Below, one piece after another: positions 43,429 through 52,712 of a stretch of 64,000 bases of DNA. The position numbers were made by a program, and so were the translations under genes. The stretch lies in assembly GCF_003569005.1 (NCBI RefSeq), contig NZ_BCUR01000004.1:1959111-2023110 (forward strand), written 5' to 3'. Source of the stretch: Vibrio superstes (GTDB taxonomy: Bacteria > Pseudomonadota > Gammaproteobacteria > Enterobacterales > Vibrionaceae). Position 1 is the first letter of the stretch; the number at the start of each line of letters is the position of its first letter. Under the pieces are notes generated by a model. That model worked only from the letters and a program-made list of their open reading frames with translations, was not told the origin of the DNA and made no database searches.

Positions 43429-44241
43429 ATGATCTACGCCTGCCCTCTTTGTTCGCAACCTTTAATCCTAGAATCTCGAACGTTTAAATGCCCTAACAAT
43501 CATATGTTCGATAAGGCTAAGGAAGGCTACGTAAATCTGATGCCAGCGCATCATAAACACTCAAAGAATCCAGGCGACAGCAAGGAGATGATGCAATCGC
43601 GCAGAATCTTTCTAGAATCAGGTCACTATCAAAACCTGCAGCAGCAATTAGCCACAACCGTCACTAAGTACGTAGAAGGCATCGAAGCTCCAACGGTATT
43701 GGATATTGGCTGCGGCGAGGGCTATTACACCAATGAAATCGCCCAAACACTTTCCGATGACGCCGAAGTCTATGGTTTGGATATCTCCAAAGTGGCCATT
43801 CGTTATGCATCTAAACGCTACGCACATTGCCACTTCAGTGTTGCATCAAGCTACAAACTGCCCTTTAGCGACAACAGCCTAGATGTCATTGTTAAAGTTT
43901 ATGCACCAAGTAAACAAGAAGAACTGCTACGCTGCCTCAAGCCCAATGGTCTATTAATTACTGTAACCCCTGGCGCAAGACATCTATATCAGCTTCGCGA
44001 ACGTATATATCAAGAAGTCCGTTTACACGAAGAAGAAGCAGATGAGTTTTCAGGGCTAGAGTTAGTGGAACAAACTAAACTCAATTATCAGATGCAACTA
44101 GAAAAAGGCTTAGCGTTTGAGCTTCTGCAAATGACGCCCTTTGCTTGGAAAGCGTCCAAGGAATTGCAGGCAGAGATCAAAGACTGTGACATCTTTGAAT
44201 GTGAAGCCGACTTTAATATTCAGGTTTACAGGGTGAGTTAA
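43429..44241 (+). CDS. rlmA: RlmA, 23S rRNA (G745-N1) methyltransferase, right (full-length) copy
   Basis: 270-aa full-length copy with the zinc finger (Cys5, Cys8, Cys21, His25), SAM motif LDIGCGEGYYTNEIA and an intact C-terminus ECEADFNIQVYRVS. I chose the ATG at 43429 because it is the same start and context (gttattATG) as the left copy; an in-frame start 15 nt earlier has no counterpart. Differences from the left copy are denser in the first half of the protein than in the second. It is followed 23 nt later by intact chaN-like gene 44265-45212. This is the better candidate for the working RlmA. Confidence 0.93.
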   Translation: MIYACPLCSQPLILESRTFKCPNNHMFDKAKEGYVNLMPAHHKHSKNPGDSKEMMQSRRIFLESGHYQNLQQQLATTVTKYVEGIEAPTVLDIGCGEGYYTNEIAQTLSDDAEVYGLDISKVAIRYASKRYAHCHFSVASSYKLPFSDNSLDVIVKVYAPSKQEELLRCLKPNGLLITVTPGARHLYQLRERIYQEVRLHEEEADEFSGLELVEQTKLNYQMQLEKGLAFELLQMTPFAWKASKELQAEIKDCDIFECEADFNIQVYRVS

Positions 44242-44264
44242 CCCAAGCAGGCAGGAGAGCCGAT

Positions 44265-45212
44265 ATGTACGCACATAAAAACACCTTAGTTTTGCTCTCC
44301 TGTTTTCTTTGCTTTCAGGTCCTTGCTAAAGAGCAGCATTCTCCTGTGACTACATTTTTTGACTATCAGCTTTATCAAAAACCGTCCAACTCAATCCCCC
44401 TATCCTCGCTTCCGTCGCAAGTCTTGAACGCAGATGTTGTCCTCGTCGGTGAATGGCACTCCCATTCCGCAGTACATCGCTTTCAGTCTGATCTCTACAG
44501 ATTGCTACTAGATAAGAATGACAATGTGGCTCTCTCTATGGAGCAATTCAGCCGACCTGCACAATCAACTCTCAACCAATACCTCAATAATGAAATTGGC
44601 GAACTAGCACTGATTGCTCATGGAAATGCGTGGCCTAATTACACCAGTGACTATCGCGCTATTGTTGAGCAAGCCAAAGCGGCGAACATGCCTGTAATTG
44701 CGGCAAACGCTCCACGAGATATCGTGCGTTGTATCGGAAAAATTGGCCCTGATTACCTCAAACAACTCAATAGTGAAGAGCGTAAGTTTGTCGCGGCACA
44801 GCTGGATACTTCTGATAGGCCCTATAAGGCAAATTTCACCGAGATGATGGATGGGGTGGATAAAGGTGTCATAGAAAAGATGTACGCGGCACAGGTTTCA
44901 TGGGATGAGACCATGGCGGAGAGTATTGCTATGCACATTAAAAACAACCCCGAACATCAGGTGATGCATACGGCTGGAAAGTTTCATGTTGAGAATGGGA
45001 TGGGCATCGCCTACTCGCTTAATAAACGAATGCCAGAGCTCAAGATTGCGCTAATAACACCAGTGAATGAGGTTTCAAGCACATCAAAACAAAGCCCCTT
45101 CCCTGAGTACCAATTATTGGTTTTACCTCTACCCGACCAGGTTGTCAGCGGAGCTCTTAATCATGGCATGTCTACACATCCGCATTCGGATGCAAAGACA
45201 AATTGTGAGTAG
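44265..45212 (+). CDS. ChaN-like haem-binding lipoprotein family protein (Cofac_haem_bdg_2)
   Basis: 315-aa exported protein with an N-terminal signal (NTLVLLSCFLCFQVLAKEQH) and the ChaN-family core: DVVLVGEWHSHSAVHRFQSDLYRLL, MEQFSRPAQSTLNQYLN, PVIAANAPRDIVRC and HTAGKFHVENGMG. Members bind haem or act in iron handling; Campylobacter ChaN is the studied example. The Cys at position 13 or 16 is not a clear lipobox, so membrane anchoring is uncertain. Its ATG is 23 nt after rlmA. Its stop abuts the stop of convergent ycgN with no spacer. A decayed paralogue lies at 39341-40273. Confidence 0.85.
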   Translation: MYAHKNTLVLLSCFLCFQVLAKEQHSPVTTFFDYQLYQKPSNSIPLSSLPSQVLNADVVLVGEWHSHSAVHRFQSDLYRLLLDKNDNVALSMEQFSRPAQSTLNQYLNNEIGELALIAHGNAWPNYTSDYRAIVEQAKAANMPVIAANAPRDIVRCIGKIGPDYLKQLNSEERKFVAAQLDTSDRPYKANFTEMMDGVDKGVIEKMYAAQVSWDETMAESIAMHIKNNPEHQVMHTAGKFHVENGMGIAYSLNKRMPELKIALITPVNEVSSTSKQSPFPEYQLLVLPLPDQVVSGALNHGMSTHPHSDAKTNCE

Positions 45213-45653
45213 TTACTTTCTGTTAGGGTGATTCAGGATGTGGTCTTCCCAATCTACAACATCAATCTCATACACCACTTTGTTGCGAACGCTTTCGCCT
45301 GCAGCATGCATGGCTGATTTTGAACCAGTGATCAACGGGTGCCATTCAGGCAGGTCTTTATTTTCAGACAATAAGCGATAAGCACAGGTTTCTGGCAACC
45401 AATGAAACTCATGAATCTTGTCGCGTGTGAGCTTTAAGCATTCTTCACCAGACTCAAAACGATTGGCATAGTCTTTACAGCTACAGGTTTTGCTGTTTAA
45501 CCAGCTACAGGCCACATTAGTGTAGTAAACCTCGTCACTGTCTTCGTCCATAAGTTTGTGTAGGCAACATTTACCACAGCCATCACATAGAGCTTCCCAC
45601 TCTTGTTCGCTCATCTGTTCTAGTGTTTTTGTTTGCCAAAATGGAGAAGTCAT
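45213..45653 (-). CDS. ycgN: YcgN family protein (UPF0260), cysteine-cluster
   Basis: 146-aa conserved protein with the cysteine cluster [12 protein letters not shown] (Cys23, 26, 29, 30) and further cysteines ([29 protein letters not shown]). This is the YkgJ-type zinc or iron-binding pattern. I chose the ATG at 45653 ([14 protein letters not shown]), the family start; the frame extends six codons. Function unknown. Convergent with the chaN-like gene, directly abutting it. Confidence 0.9.
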   Translation of the reverse strand: MTSPFWQTKTLEQMSEQEWEALCDGCGKCCLHKLMDEDSDEVYYTNVACSWLNSKTCSCKDYANRFESGEECLKLTRDKIHEFHWLPETCAYRLLSENKDLPEWHPLITGSKSAMHAAGESVRNKVVYEIDVVDWEDHILNHPNRK

Positions 45654-45829
45654 CTTAAATCTTACCGTCATAAACTTGGAGGCGTTTTATACCTATTCAT
45701 CGCTTAAAATACAAGCAAAAGCGACAATCAAGCACTTACATGAATACTTTTCATCCGAGTACAGAAACTTCTTTCAATCTTAGTAAAACTGTTGATAATC
45801 CCCCTTCACTTTTCTTCTAAGGCTCAACT

Positions 45830-46081
45830 GTGGAATGTCGTCTTTATTGTGGTGCCTGTTGTATAGCGCCAAGTATCTCTAGCAGCTTTCCGCTGCATCC
45901 TAACGGCAAGAACGCCGGTGAGCGCTGTAAACAACTGACCGAAGATAACTTGTGTAAGCTTTTTGGTAAAAAAGAGCGCCCAGACGTTTGTCATGGCTTT
46001 AAAGCGGCAGAATGGGTATGCGGTGATACCCGTGAACAAGCCCTTTTCATTCTCAATGATCTGGAAAACTGTACTGCTTAA
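45830..46081 (+). CDS. YkgJ-type cysteine cluster protein
   Basis: 83-aa protein with CRLYCGACCIAPS near the N-terminus, then GERCKQLTEDNLCKLFGKKERPDVCHGF and VCGD. This is the CxxCC-type metal-binding cluster (YkgJ family, also seen in YcgN next door). It is divergent from ycgN, so two related cysteine-cluster genes lie side by side. Function unknown. An AGGC sequence precedes the ATG, a weak ribosome-binding site. Confidence 0.82.
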   Translation: MECRLYCGACCIAPSISSSFPLHPNGKNAGERCKQLTEDNLCKLFGKKERPDVCHGFKAAEWVCGDTREQALFILNDLENCTA

Positions 46082-46188
46082 AGTGGCTCTTATCAGAGTT
46101 CTTCGTTTTGTATCCCTATAAAATTTTCCACACTTAGCAAAAACCGACTACCTTTATTAAGAATCAAACACTTATAGAAGGGATTCTT

Positions 46189-46872
46189 ATGAATAAGTAC
46201 TTAGCCGAACTGATTGGAACATTTTGGTTGGTATTGGGGGGTTGTGGTAGTGCTGTTTTAGCGGCTGGCATCCCCGACCTCGGCATTGCCTTTGCGGGCG
46301 TTGCTTTAGCCTTCGGTCTTACCGTTGTCACTATGGCCTATGCGATTGGCCATATCTCAGGTTGTCACCTAAACCCTGCTGTTACTATTGGCCTTTGGGC
46401 CGGTGGTCGCCATGAAGCCAAGGAAGTTGTCCCTTACATCATTGCACAAGTTATTGGCGGCATTATCGCCGGTGGTGTGTTGTATGTGATTGCGACGGGA
46501 AAAGCAGGTGCCGATATTGGCGGGTTTGCGACCAACGGCTACGGTGATTACTCTCCTATGGGCTACGGAATGACCGCGGCACTAGTCACTGAGATCGTTC
46601 TCACTGCCGTGTTCCTATTCGTAATTATGGGCGCGACCGATGGTAGAGCTCCGGCGGGCTTTGCCCCTCTTGCTATAGGCCTATGTCTAACTCTGATTCA
46701 CTTGATCAGTATCCCTGTCACCAATACTTCAGTAAACCCTGCGCGAAGCACAGGTGTGGCGGTATTTGTCGGGGATGCGGCAATCAGTCAGTTATGGCTA
46801 TTTTGGGTAGCTCCCATTATTGGCGGTATTATCGGCGCCATCATCTATAAAGCCGTTGCTGGCAAAGAGTAG
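46189..46872 (+). CDS. aqpZ: AqpZ, aquaporin Z
   Basis: Water channel of the MIP family. The 227-aa protein has six transmembrane helices and the two NPA boxes: HLNPAVT (Asn62) in the first half and SVNPARST in the second. Arg of NPAR and His/Phe-rich surroundings indicate a water-selective filter as in E. coli AqpZ rather than GlpF. AAGGGA precedes the ATG. It is a single gene with a shared terminator between it and convergent recR. Confidence 0.95.
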   Translation: MNKYLAELIGTFWLVLGGCGSAVLAAGIPDLGIAFAGVALAFGLTVVTMAYAIGHISGCHLNPAVTIGLWAGGRHEAKEVVPYIIAQVIGGIIAGGVLYVIATGKAGADIGGFATNGYGDYSPMGYGMTAALVTEIVLTAVFLFVIMGATDGRAPAGFAPLAIGLCLTLIHLISIPVTNTSVNPARSTGVAVFVGDAAISQLWLFWVAPIIGGIIGAIIYKAVAGKE

Positions 46873-46921
46873 TAATACCAACCACTTACTTACTGCGATT
46901 GGTATAAACTCGAAAGCATAA

Positions 46922-46955
46922 AAAAGGCCGCTTAGTCTACACTAAGCGGCCTTTT
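46922..46955. terminator. Bidirectional terminator between aqpZ and recR
   Basis: AAAAGGCCGCTTAG and CTAAGCGGCCTTTT form a perfect 14-bp stem around a 6-nt loop with A or T runs on each side. It serves both convergent transcripts. Confidence 0.92.
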
Positions 46956-46967
46956 AACATCTTGCCA

Positions 46968-47567
46968 TTAAAGCTTGTGTCGTCCGAGCAGCGAATGAGA
47001 CAAGGTGGTGCCATCCACTAAGTCCAGTTCACCACCGACAGGTACGCCATGAGCGATCCTAGAGGCATTGACTTGGTGGATATGACATAGCTCAGCAATA
47101 TATTGAGCTGTAGCCTCACCTTCAACCGTTGGGTTAGTCGCCAATATCACTTCGCTGATTTCGCCTTCCTGAAGCCTAAAGTCGAGCTTATCAAGCCCAA
47201 TATCACTAGGACCAATTCCATCAAGGGGAGAAAGATGCCCCATCAACACGAAATAGAGTCCAGAATACTGACCTGTTGCCTCTACGGCTGCAATGTCAGC
47301 AGGGCTTTCAACCACACATATCTGGCCTGTCTGCTGCCTTTTGGGGTTGCTACAGATATGACAAACATCGTTTTCCGTGAAGGTTCGACATTCGCCACAA
47401 TGACCCACTTCAGTCATCGCCTGACTAAGAGCGTCTGCTAGCTTAACGCCACCACTTCTATCTCGCTGCAATAAATGAAAGGCCATACGCTGTGCTGACT
47501 TGGGACCCACCCCAGGTAGACAACGTAAGGCCTCCATCAACTGCTCCAGCATGTTACTGGTACGCAT
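46968..47567 (-). CDS. recR: RecR, recombination mediator
   Basis: Works with RecF and RecO to load RecA at single-strand gaps. The 199-aa protein has an N-terminal helix-hairpin-helix ([18 protein letters not shown]), the zinc finger Cys57, Cys60, Cys69 and Cys72, and a Toprim domain ([20 protein letters not shown]...[15 protein letters not shown]). End of the dnaX-ybaB-recR operon, as in most gammaproteobacteria. Confidence 0.97.
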   Translation of the reverse strand: MRTSNMLEQLMEALRCLPGVGPKSAQRMAFHLLQRDRSGGVKLADALSQAMTEVGHCGECRTFTENDVCHICSNPKRQQTGQICVVESPADIAAVEATGQYSGLYFVLMGHLSPLDGIGPSDIGLDKLDFRLQEGEISEVILATNPTVEGEATAQYIAELCHIHQVNASRIAHGVPVGGELDLVDGTTLSHSLLGRHKL

Positions 47568-47583
47568 TGATTAGTTTTGTTTC

Positions 47584-47913
47584 TTAGAACGGCATTTTCA
47601 TGCCTGGTGGTAGTTGCATACCGCCAGTCACAGAAGCCATTTTTTCTTTTTGAGTCTCTTCAACACGACGAGCTGCATCGTTAAATGCTGCTGCAATCAG
47701 GTCTTCAAGCATCTCTTTGTCGTCTTCCATCAAGCTCTCATCGATGTCAACGCGACGCACATTGTGGCTACCAGTGATAGTCACTTTAACTAGGCCAGCA
47801 CCAGACTCGCCAGTAATTTCCATTTGTGCGATCTCTTCTTGAAGCTTCGCCATACGATCTTGCATTTGCTGGGCTTGCTTCATTAGGTTGCCCATACCGC
47901 CTTTTCCAAACAT
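47584..47913 (-). CDS. YbaB/EbfC nucleoid-associated protein
   Basis: Small DNA-binding protein of 109 aa. I chose the ATG at 47913 ([21 protein letters not shown]), the family start, with GAGAG upstream; the longer frame to 47982 would run to the dnaX stop and is not conserved in my memory of the family. The central [18 protein letters not shown] motif and the C-terminal [12 protein letters not shown] are typical. It lies between dnaX and recR. Confidence 0.93.
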   Translation of the reverse strand: MFGKGGMGNLMKQAQQMQDRMAKLQEEIAQMEITGESGAGLVKVTITGSHNVRRVDIDESLMEDDKEMLEDLIAAAFNDAARRVEETQKEKMASVTGGMQLPPGMKMPF

Positions 47914-47984
47914 TCTGAATCTCTCTTTGATATCGGTATTGATAATTACTAGTGAAATGGGGATTAATCTAACCCATTTCAACC

Positions 47985-50123
47985 CTATATTGGACGAACA
48001 CTCTCTCTATCCAGTTCCGCTGAAAAACGGGCCTCAATAAACTTTATATGCTCGTCGCTCTCTAAATTGTTAAACGCCTGCTCAAGCTTTTGTTGATACA
48101 GGGTTTCTCGCAGCTCTAGTGGTGTTTGACCTTGCTCATCAACTTGTACTTTAATCTCGCGATGTTGCCCTGTCACTTCAGCAAGCGCCTGCATCAACTC
48201 ACTGCGAGATTTGTCTCCATCGAGATGTTGTTGACTCGGTCTTAAATGCAAGACAATCCCACTATTGCTCTCCTCAAAGTGGGAATTCAAGGCTAACTGT
48301 TCTACTAGCTTAGCGGTATTCAGCTTAGCTATCAAAGCACTCCAGCTGTCTTGTGCAACAGATTCATCCACCAGTTTGGACACCATTTCGGGTGTCTTTT
48401 CGTGCTCCAAAGCCTTTTTCAGCAATGCCGGTGTTAGGCCTGGCTTTATTTCTTTGGGTTGAGAAGACTCTGACGCCTGCCATTGATATGGCAGACTACT
48501 GGTATCGACTTTTTCTTGCAGCACGGACTCTGAAGGTGTCTTTGGCGGGTGCTTTTGAGTCACTCGCTCAAGTACGCTTTCTTTTTTACCTGTCTGTACT
48601 GCCTCACCCTTTTTTGAGCGGTCGCCTTGTACTGATGTTTTGCTTTGGCGCTTAGAACGAAGTTGATGACGAAGACCCACCAGCGGGCTCTTAACCGAAG
48701 CTTGTGGTTCGTTCGCTGTGCCATGACCAACAGACTCTGCTGGCTGAGCGACGTTTGAGGCATCTTGGTGCTGCTGAGCCGGTGGCTCATATCCTGAGTG
48801 CACAGGAGGCACATCAGCCATAGACGGTTGCTGTGCAGAATAAGGGGCTTGTTGCAGCGGCTCTGCTGGGCGAGGTTCTGGTGAAACAGGTTTAGCAGCT
48901 CCCTGATCTAAAACCTTTTTCGCTTGTTGAACCGGCGACGGCCTTTCGGCTACAGGCGCAGTATCTACTACAGGTAAGGACTGTGTTGCTTCACTGCTGA
49001 TATTGCTCTGCGTAGAAATAGTGTTCGCTGCAGGCTTGTCAGCTGGGCTAAACGCTAGCATACGCAGCAAGGTCATTTCCGTCCCTGCTCGCTCTGTTGG
49101 CGCCATAGAAAGCTCACCACGCCCTTTTAGAGCGATCTGGTAATATAGCTGAACCTCTTGTGGAGAAATTTGCTCAGCAAGGTGCTGAACTCGCTCAGCG
49201 TCCATATGACCGGCATCTAAGGTAGCTGGAAGCGTTTGATACATGGCGATGCGATGCAATTGCATCGACAACTCTTGCAATAAGCCATCCCAATCGACGC
49301 CATTGCTGGCGAGTTGATTTAGTGCCTCTAGGCTTTTTGATGCCTGCTTATGAACAATGGCATCAATCAGATATAGCGCTTGTTCGCTATCTAGAGTGCC
49401 AAGCATTCGCGACACTTGCTCTGTCACTACATTGCCGTTACCTAAAGCAATGGCCTGATCAGCGAGGCTCAATGCATCACGCATACTGCCATCAGCAGCA
49501 TGGGCAAGCATACCTAGGGCACGGTCTTCTCTGGCAATAGTCTCTTGCTCGAGAACGTGCTCTAGCTGCTGATGGATATCATCAACAGTAATAGGCTTAA
49601 GATGAAACTGAAGGCATCGAGACAGAATCGTCACTGGCAGTTTTTGTGGGTCCGTTGTCGCCAACAAAAACTTCACATACTCAGGCGGCTCTTCTAAGGT
49701 TTTCAGTAGTGCGTTAAAACTATGCTTTGACAGCATATGCACTTCATCTATCAGGTAAACCTTAAAGCGTCCTCTGGCCGGCTTGTATTGAACGTTGTCC
49801 AATAGATCGCGAGTATCTTCAACCTTAGTTCTGGAGGCAGCATCGATTTCTAGCAAGTCAACGAATCGACCTTGGTCTATCTCTACACAGCTTTGGCACG
49901 TGCCACAAGGTGTTGAAGTGATGCCAGTTTCACAGTTTAAGCCCTTGGCTAGTAGGCGACCGATCGTCGTTTTACCTACACCGCGAGTACCACTAAACAG
50001 ATAGGCGTGATGCAAACGGTTTTGATCCAATGCATTCTCTAATGCGGTCAAGACGTGCTCTTGCCCTACGACTTCTTTAAATCGCTTTGGACGCCATTTA
50101 CGTGCTAACGCTAAATAACTCAT
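47985..50123 (-). CDS. dnaX: DnaX, DNA polymerase III tau subunit (gamma by frameshift)
   Basis: Clamp-loader ATPase that also tethers polymerase cores and DnaB. The 712-aa tau has Walker [11 protein letters not shown] (44-53), zinc ligands Cys64, Cys73, Cys76 and Cys79, Walker [11 protein letters not shown], the SRC motif (ILSRCLQF), a long Pro/Gln/Ser-rich linker from about 365 to 550 and the tau-specific C-terminal domain. Codons 503-505 carry a slippery A-AAA-AAG; a -1 slip leads to GGG then TGA, so a shorter gamma of about 506 aa is predicted. Head of the dnaX-ybaB-recR operon, 25 nt after apt. Confidence 0.97.
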   Translation of the reverse strand: MSYLALARKWRPKRFKEVVGQEHVLTALENALDQNRLHHAYLFSGTRGVGKTTIGRLLAKGLNCETGITSTPCGTCQSCVEIDQGRFVDLLEIDAASRTKVEDTRDLLDNVQYKPARGRFKVYLIDEVHMLSKHSFNALLKTLEEPPEYVKFLLATTDPQKLPVTILSRCLQFHLKPITVDDIHQQLEHVLEQETIAREDRALGMLAHAADGSMRDALSLADQAIALGNGNVVTEQVSRMLGTLDSEQALYLIDAIVHKQASKSLEALNQLASNGVDWDGLLQELSMQLHRIAMYQTLPATLDAGHMDAERVQHLAEQISPQEVQLYYQIALKGRGELSMAPTERAGTEMTLLRMLAFSPADKPAANTISTQSNISSEATQSLPVVDTAPVAERPSPVQQAKKVLDQGAAKPVSPEPRPAEPLQQAPYSAQQPSMADVPPVHSGYEPPAQQHQDASNVAQPAESVGHGTANEPQASVKSPLVGLRHQLRSKRQSKTSVQGDRSKKGEAVQTGKKESVLERVTQKHPPKTPSESVLQEKVDTSSLPYQWQASESSQPKEIKPGLTPALLKKALEHEKTPEMVSKLVDESVAQDSWSALIAKLNTAKLVEQLALNSHFEESNSGIVLHLRPSQQHLDGDKSRSELMQALAEVTGQHREIKVQVDEQGQTPLELRETLYQQKLEQAFNNLESDEHIKFIEARFSAELDRESVRPI
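48604..48615 (-). promoter_or_regulatory. Programmed -1 frameshift site in dnaX
   Basis: Minus strand reading frame: TCA AAA AAG GGT GAG at codons 503-507. The heptamer A AAA AAG is the E. coli dnaX slippery sequence in the same frame. After a -1 slip the ribosome reads GGG and then TGA (48606-48604). A weak downstream pairing (CAGTAC with GTACTTG) might help. The site falls in the linker between the ATPase core and the tau domain. Confidence 0.75.
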
Positions 50124-50148
50124 TAATTATCCTGATAGATGAGAAGGA

Positions 50149-50694
50149 TTAGTGGCCATCAAACTCGCATAGGCTAAACACTTCGATGCCCATTTTTTCA
50201 ATGCGCTTATCACCACCAATCTCTGGCAGGTTGATAACGAAGGCTGCGTGTTCAACGATGCCACCAAGTTGGCGAATCAGCTTGGTTGTTGCTTCGATTG
50301 TGCCACCAGTAGCAAGCAGATCATCAACCACCAGCACCTTATCACCTTCGGTGATCGCATCGGTGTGGATCTCCAGCACATCGGTACCGTACTCTAGCTC
50401 ATAGGATTGAGAGATAGTGTTACGAGGTAGTTTGCCTGGTTTACGCACTGGAACAAAGCCAACACCCAATTCAAGCGCTAGAGGCGCACCAAACAAAAAC
50501 CCGCGAGCCTCAGTGCCCACCACTTTAGTAAAGCCCATGCCTTGGTAGCGTTCGATAAGCATCTCAATCGTGGCTTGATACGCTTTTGCATCTTCCATCA
50601 AACTGGTTACATCACGAAATAAAATACCTGGCTTCGGGTAGTCTTGAATGCTTTTGATACTGGCTTTGATCAGGGCTTGCTTTTCAATATTCAT
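50149..50694 (-). CDS. apt: Apt, adenine phosphoribosyltransferase
   Basis: Salvages adenine to AMP with PRPP. The 181-aa protein has the PRPP loop [17 protein letters not shown] near residues 121-137, [14 protein letters not shown] and the N-terminal [16 protein letters not shown]. Upstream of dnaX on the same strand, the usual gammaproteobacterial order, with a 25-nt gap. The 280-bp stretch upstream of it holds no gene that I recognise. Confidence 0.96.
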   Translation of the reverse strand: MNIEKQALIKASIKSIQDYPKPGILFRDVTSLMEDAKAYQATIEMLIERYQGMGFTKVVGTEARGFLFGAPLALELGVGFVPVRKPGKLPRNTISQSYELEYGTDVLEIHTDAITEGDKVLVVDDLLATGGTIEATTKLIRQLGGIVEHAAFVINLPEIGGDKRIEKMGIEVFSLCEFDGH

Positions 50695-50974
50695 AGTTAA
50701 TTCTTACAGTTTAATTCAGACCCTAACCATAGTCGTTCCCCCTGACTTCGCATCGCTAAAGCGCTCAGTATGAGCACTCAGGTAAGCCTAAATCATGGTG
50801 ATGAACTACCGCTAATTTGCGTATGGGTTGGGTGCGATTGATATCCCTCTAAACAAAGTATAACCAGAGTCTCTGACCATAGTGATTAGATTGATATAAG
50901 TGGACGATATGGTAGTGATTTTATCAATTTTGAGCAAGCCACACTTTGGTATGCCTCAAGTTTTCGCTCTTGAG

Positions 50975-51382
50975 TTACTCAGCAGGCTCCGGAAGACGGC
51001 TTAACCACAACAGTAATATCGCCATTATGGCCACCAACAGTAACCTCACCCAGTTAATCGGAGCTAGAGCAATAGACAAAGCGAAGCTAAACAAAATGAG
51101 CCAGTACGCTTTACGCTTAACCGAACGCTTGACGCCACGAGTATCGCGCCAGTCTTCGATAATAGGACCAAAGATCGGGTGAGAGAGCAGCTTTTGATTA
51201 AGGCGCGGAGAGCTCCTCATAAAACAGGCGCTGGCAAGCAACACAAAGGGAGTGGTCGGTAGCAGCGGCAACACGACGCCGATTATCCCTAACACAAGGC
51301 ACACTATCCCTAGGGAGATTAGCATCCATCTTTTTATTGGGTTTTGGGGGGTAACCACTACTGCAAAGCCTTGTCCACGCAT
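50975..51382 (-). CDS. ybaN: YbaN family inner-membrane protein (DUF454)
   Basis: 135-aa membrane protein with three hydrophobic segments. The signature GIIGVVLPLLPTTPFVLLASACFMRSSPRLNQKLLSHPIFGPIIEDWRD is typical of DUF454/YbaN. Function unknown. The first 15 residues (MRGQGFAVVVTPQNP) are not typical, so the true start may be an internal Met or another codon. It lies next to apt, as ybaN does in E. coli. Confidence 0.88.
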   Translation of the reverse strand: MRGQGFAVVVTPQNPIKRWMLISLGIVCLVLGIIGVVLPLLPTTPFVLLASACFMRSSPRLNQKLLSHPIFGPIIEDWRDTRGVKRSVKRKAYWLILFSFALSIALAPINWVRLLLVAIMAILLLWLSRLPEPAE

Positions 51383-51442
51383 AAGTCTACAAAGAGCATA
51401 TCTGAACTAGGCAAAAAAAAGAAGTTGAAGCTAGGTTTGCAA

Positions 51443-52504
51443 CTAATTCGCTTTGCTTTCAATGACAATTTGACAGTTAGCGTTTGCTAGGCCAGAAAGC
51501 TTCAGACTATTTTTTCCAGTTGTGGAAAGTGGAAACTGTTCCTGATGCAACACTTTATCGCCACCCAAGCTCTGTTGAGTTGCGAGCGTATGGTTTGCAT
51601 TCGAAGTACTCCAAGCGCCCTCAACACCTGCGCTGATCACCTTAAACTCACGATTTGAAAAATCAGCAAGTCCGACTATCGCGTTTATGGGCTCACCACA
51701 ATCGGCATAGCGAATGGCTTTTTCAAGGTTACTCACTAAATCTTGGATATGAAAAACCTGCGATTCTTGGCTACGGATATAATCATTAAACAAGGCTCGA
51801 ACCAATAAGGTTGTTGACACTCCAAACTGCTCGGCCGAGTCAGAATCAAGAACGTAAAACAGAAACTGTCCATTCATGCTCCACGCGTAGTCATAGACAA
51901 TAGGCATGGATTCAGAGCTTTGTAGTACCCGAAAATGACAGTTCCATACACCTTGGCTGGTTTTCTGCTCAGGAACTAAAGCCTGCAACAAGTCTCGGGA
52001 TATATCAGGATGATTGTCTAGGTACTCTAGATGCCAGTGCAATTCCTGATCTTCTGGCAGTTCACCTTGAGGATTTAGCTGAAACCATTGGCTAGTAAAG
52101 TCTCTTGCGCCCAATGCGGAGTCTTCCGCTTCTTTGAGGGTACTCTCAACCGTCGACAAAAGATGTGTAGGATTGACGATAGGTTTAGTGACGAAGTCTT
52201 TTATGCCGAATTTCAAAGCCTTTGCCACCACCGACATCTTTTCAGTACCGGAAATAACAATCAGAGGCAAAGAGGGATATTGATGACTGGCCTCTTCCAC
52301 AAACTCCATACCATTTAGCAACGGCATCTCAATATCGCAAATCACCAAGTCGGGTACATGTTTCGCAAGATGCTGTAACCCCTCAAGACCATTATCCGCT
52401 TCAAACACGCGATAGTTTTGGGTCTCAAGTAGTGAACGCACTAAATTTCGAAATACGGCATCATCATCCAATATAAGAACGTCTGCTGCATATTTTTTGC
52501 TCAT
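51443..52504 (-). CDS. rssB: RssB-like response regulator with degenerate PP2C-type output domain
   Basis: 353-aa protein with an N-terminal receiver domain (VLILDDDAVFRN, phospho-acceptor Asp57 in VICDIEMPLLNG, VISGTEK, and Lys in VTKPI). A C-terminal domain of about 210 residues follows, with LLVRALFNDYI and FKVISAGVEGAW segments. This is the layout of RssB, the adaptor that hands sigma S to ClpXP, and parts recall the E. coli protein. I chose the ATG at 52504 with GGAG 6 nt before it; the frame starts 11 codons earlier. No rssA or rpoS is nearby, so the role is inferred. Confidence 0.72.
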   Translation of the reverse strand: MSKKYAADVLILDDDAVFRNLVRSLLETQNYRVFEADNGLEGLQHLAKHVPDLVICDIEMPLLNGMEFVEEASHQYPSLPLIVISGTEKMSVVAKALKFGIKDFVTKPIVNPTHLLSTVESTLKEAEDSALGARDFTSQWFQLNPQGELPEDQELHWHLEYLDNHPDISRDLLQALVPEQKTSQGVWNCHFRVLQSSESMPIVYDYAWSMNGQFLFYVLDSDSAEQFGVSTTLLVRALFNDYIRSQESQVFHIQDLVSNLEKAIRYADCGEPINAIVGLADFSNREFKVISAGVEGAWSTSNANHTLATQQSLGGDKVLHQEQFPLSTTGKNSLKLSGLANANCQIVIESKAN

Positions 52505-52712
52505 CGGCAGCTCCACTAAGGTACTCTCTTGGTGCACTTTATACTCTTTAAGTCTACTTCAATTGCTATAACATTAGATGTCCGTTTAAATAATCACAAA
52601 GATAAATGACTTATTTTGACGACAAATTGTAAAAACTGTTTGATAATAAACACTAAATCACCTGACCCAATAGGGTTGTTCCCCCCTTTGAAAGTGAGCG
52701 CATATCTAGATC

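Noticed and set aside
36926..44241. Phage or integrative element carrying the cassette
   Set aside because: No integrase, transposase, tRNA or att-like direct repeats found. The only long repeats are the yeaD-rlmA-chaN copies.
48560..48814. 84-codon minus-strand frame within dnaX
   Set aside because: Out-of-frame shadow of the low-complexity linker of dnaX; the real alternative product is the -1 frameshift form.
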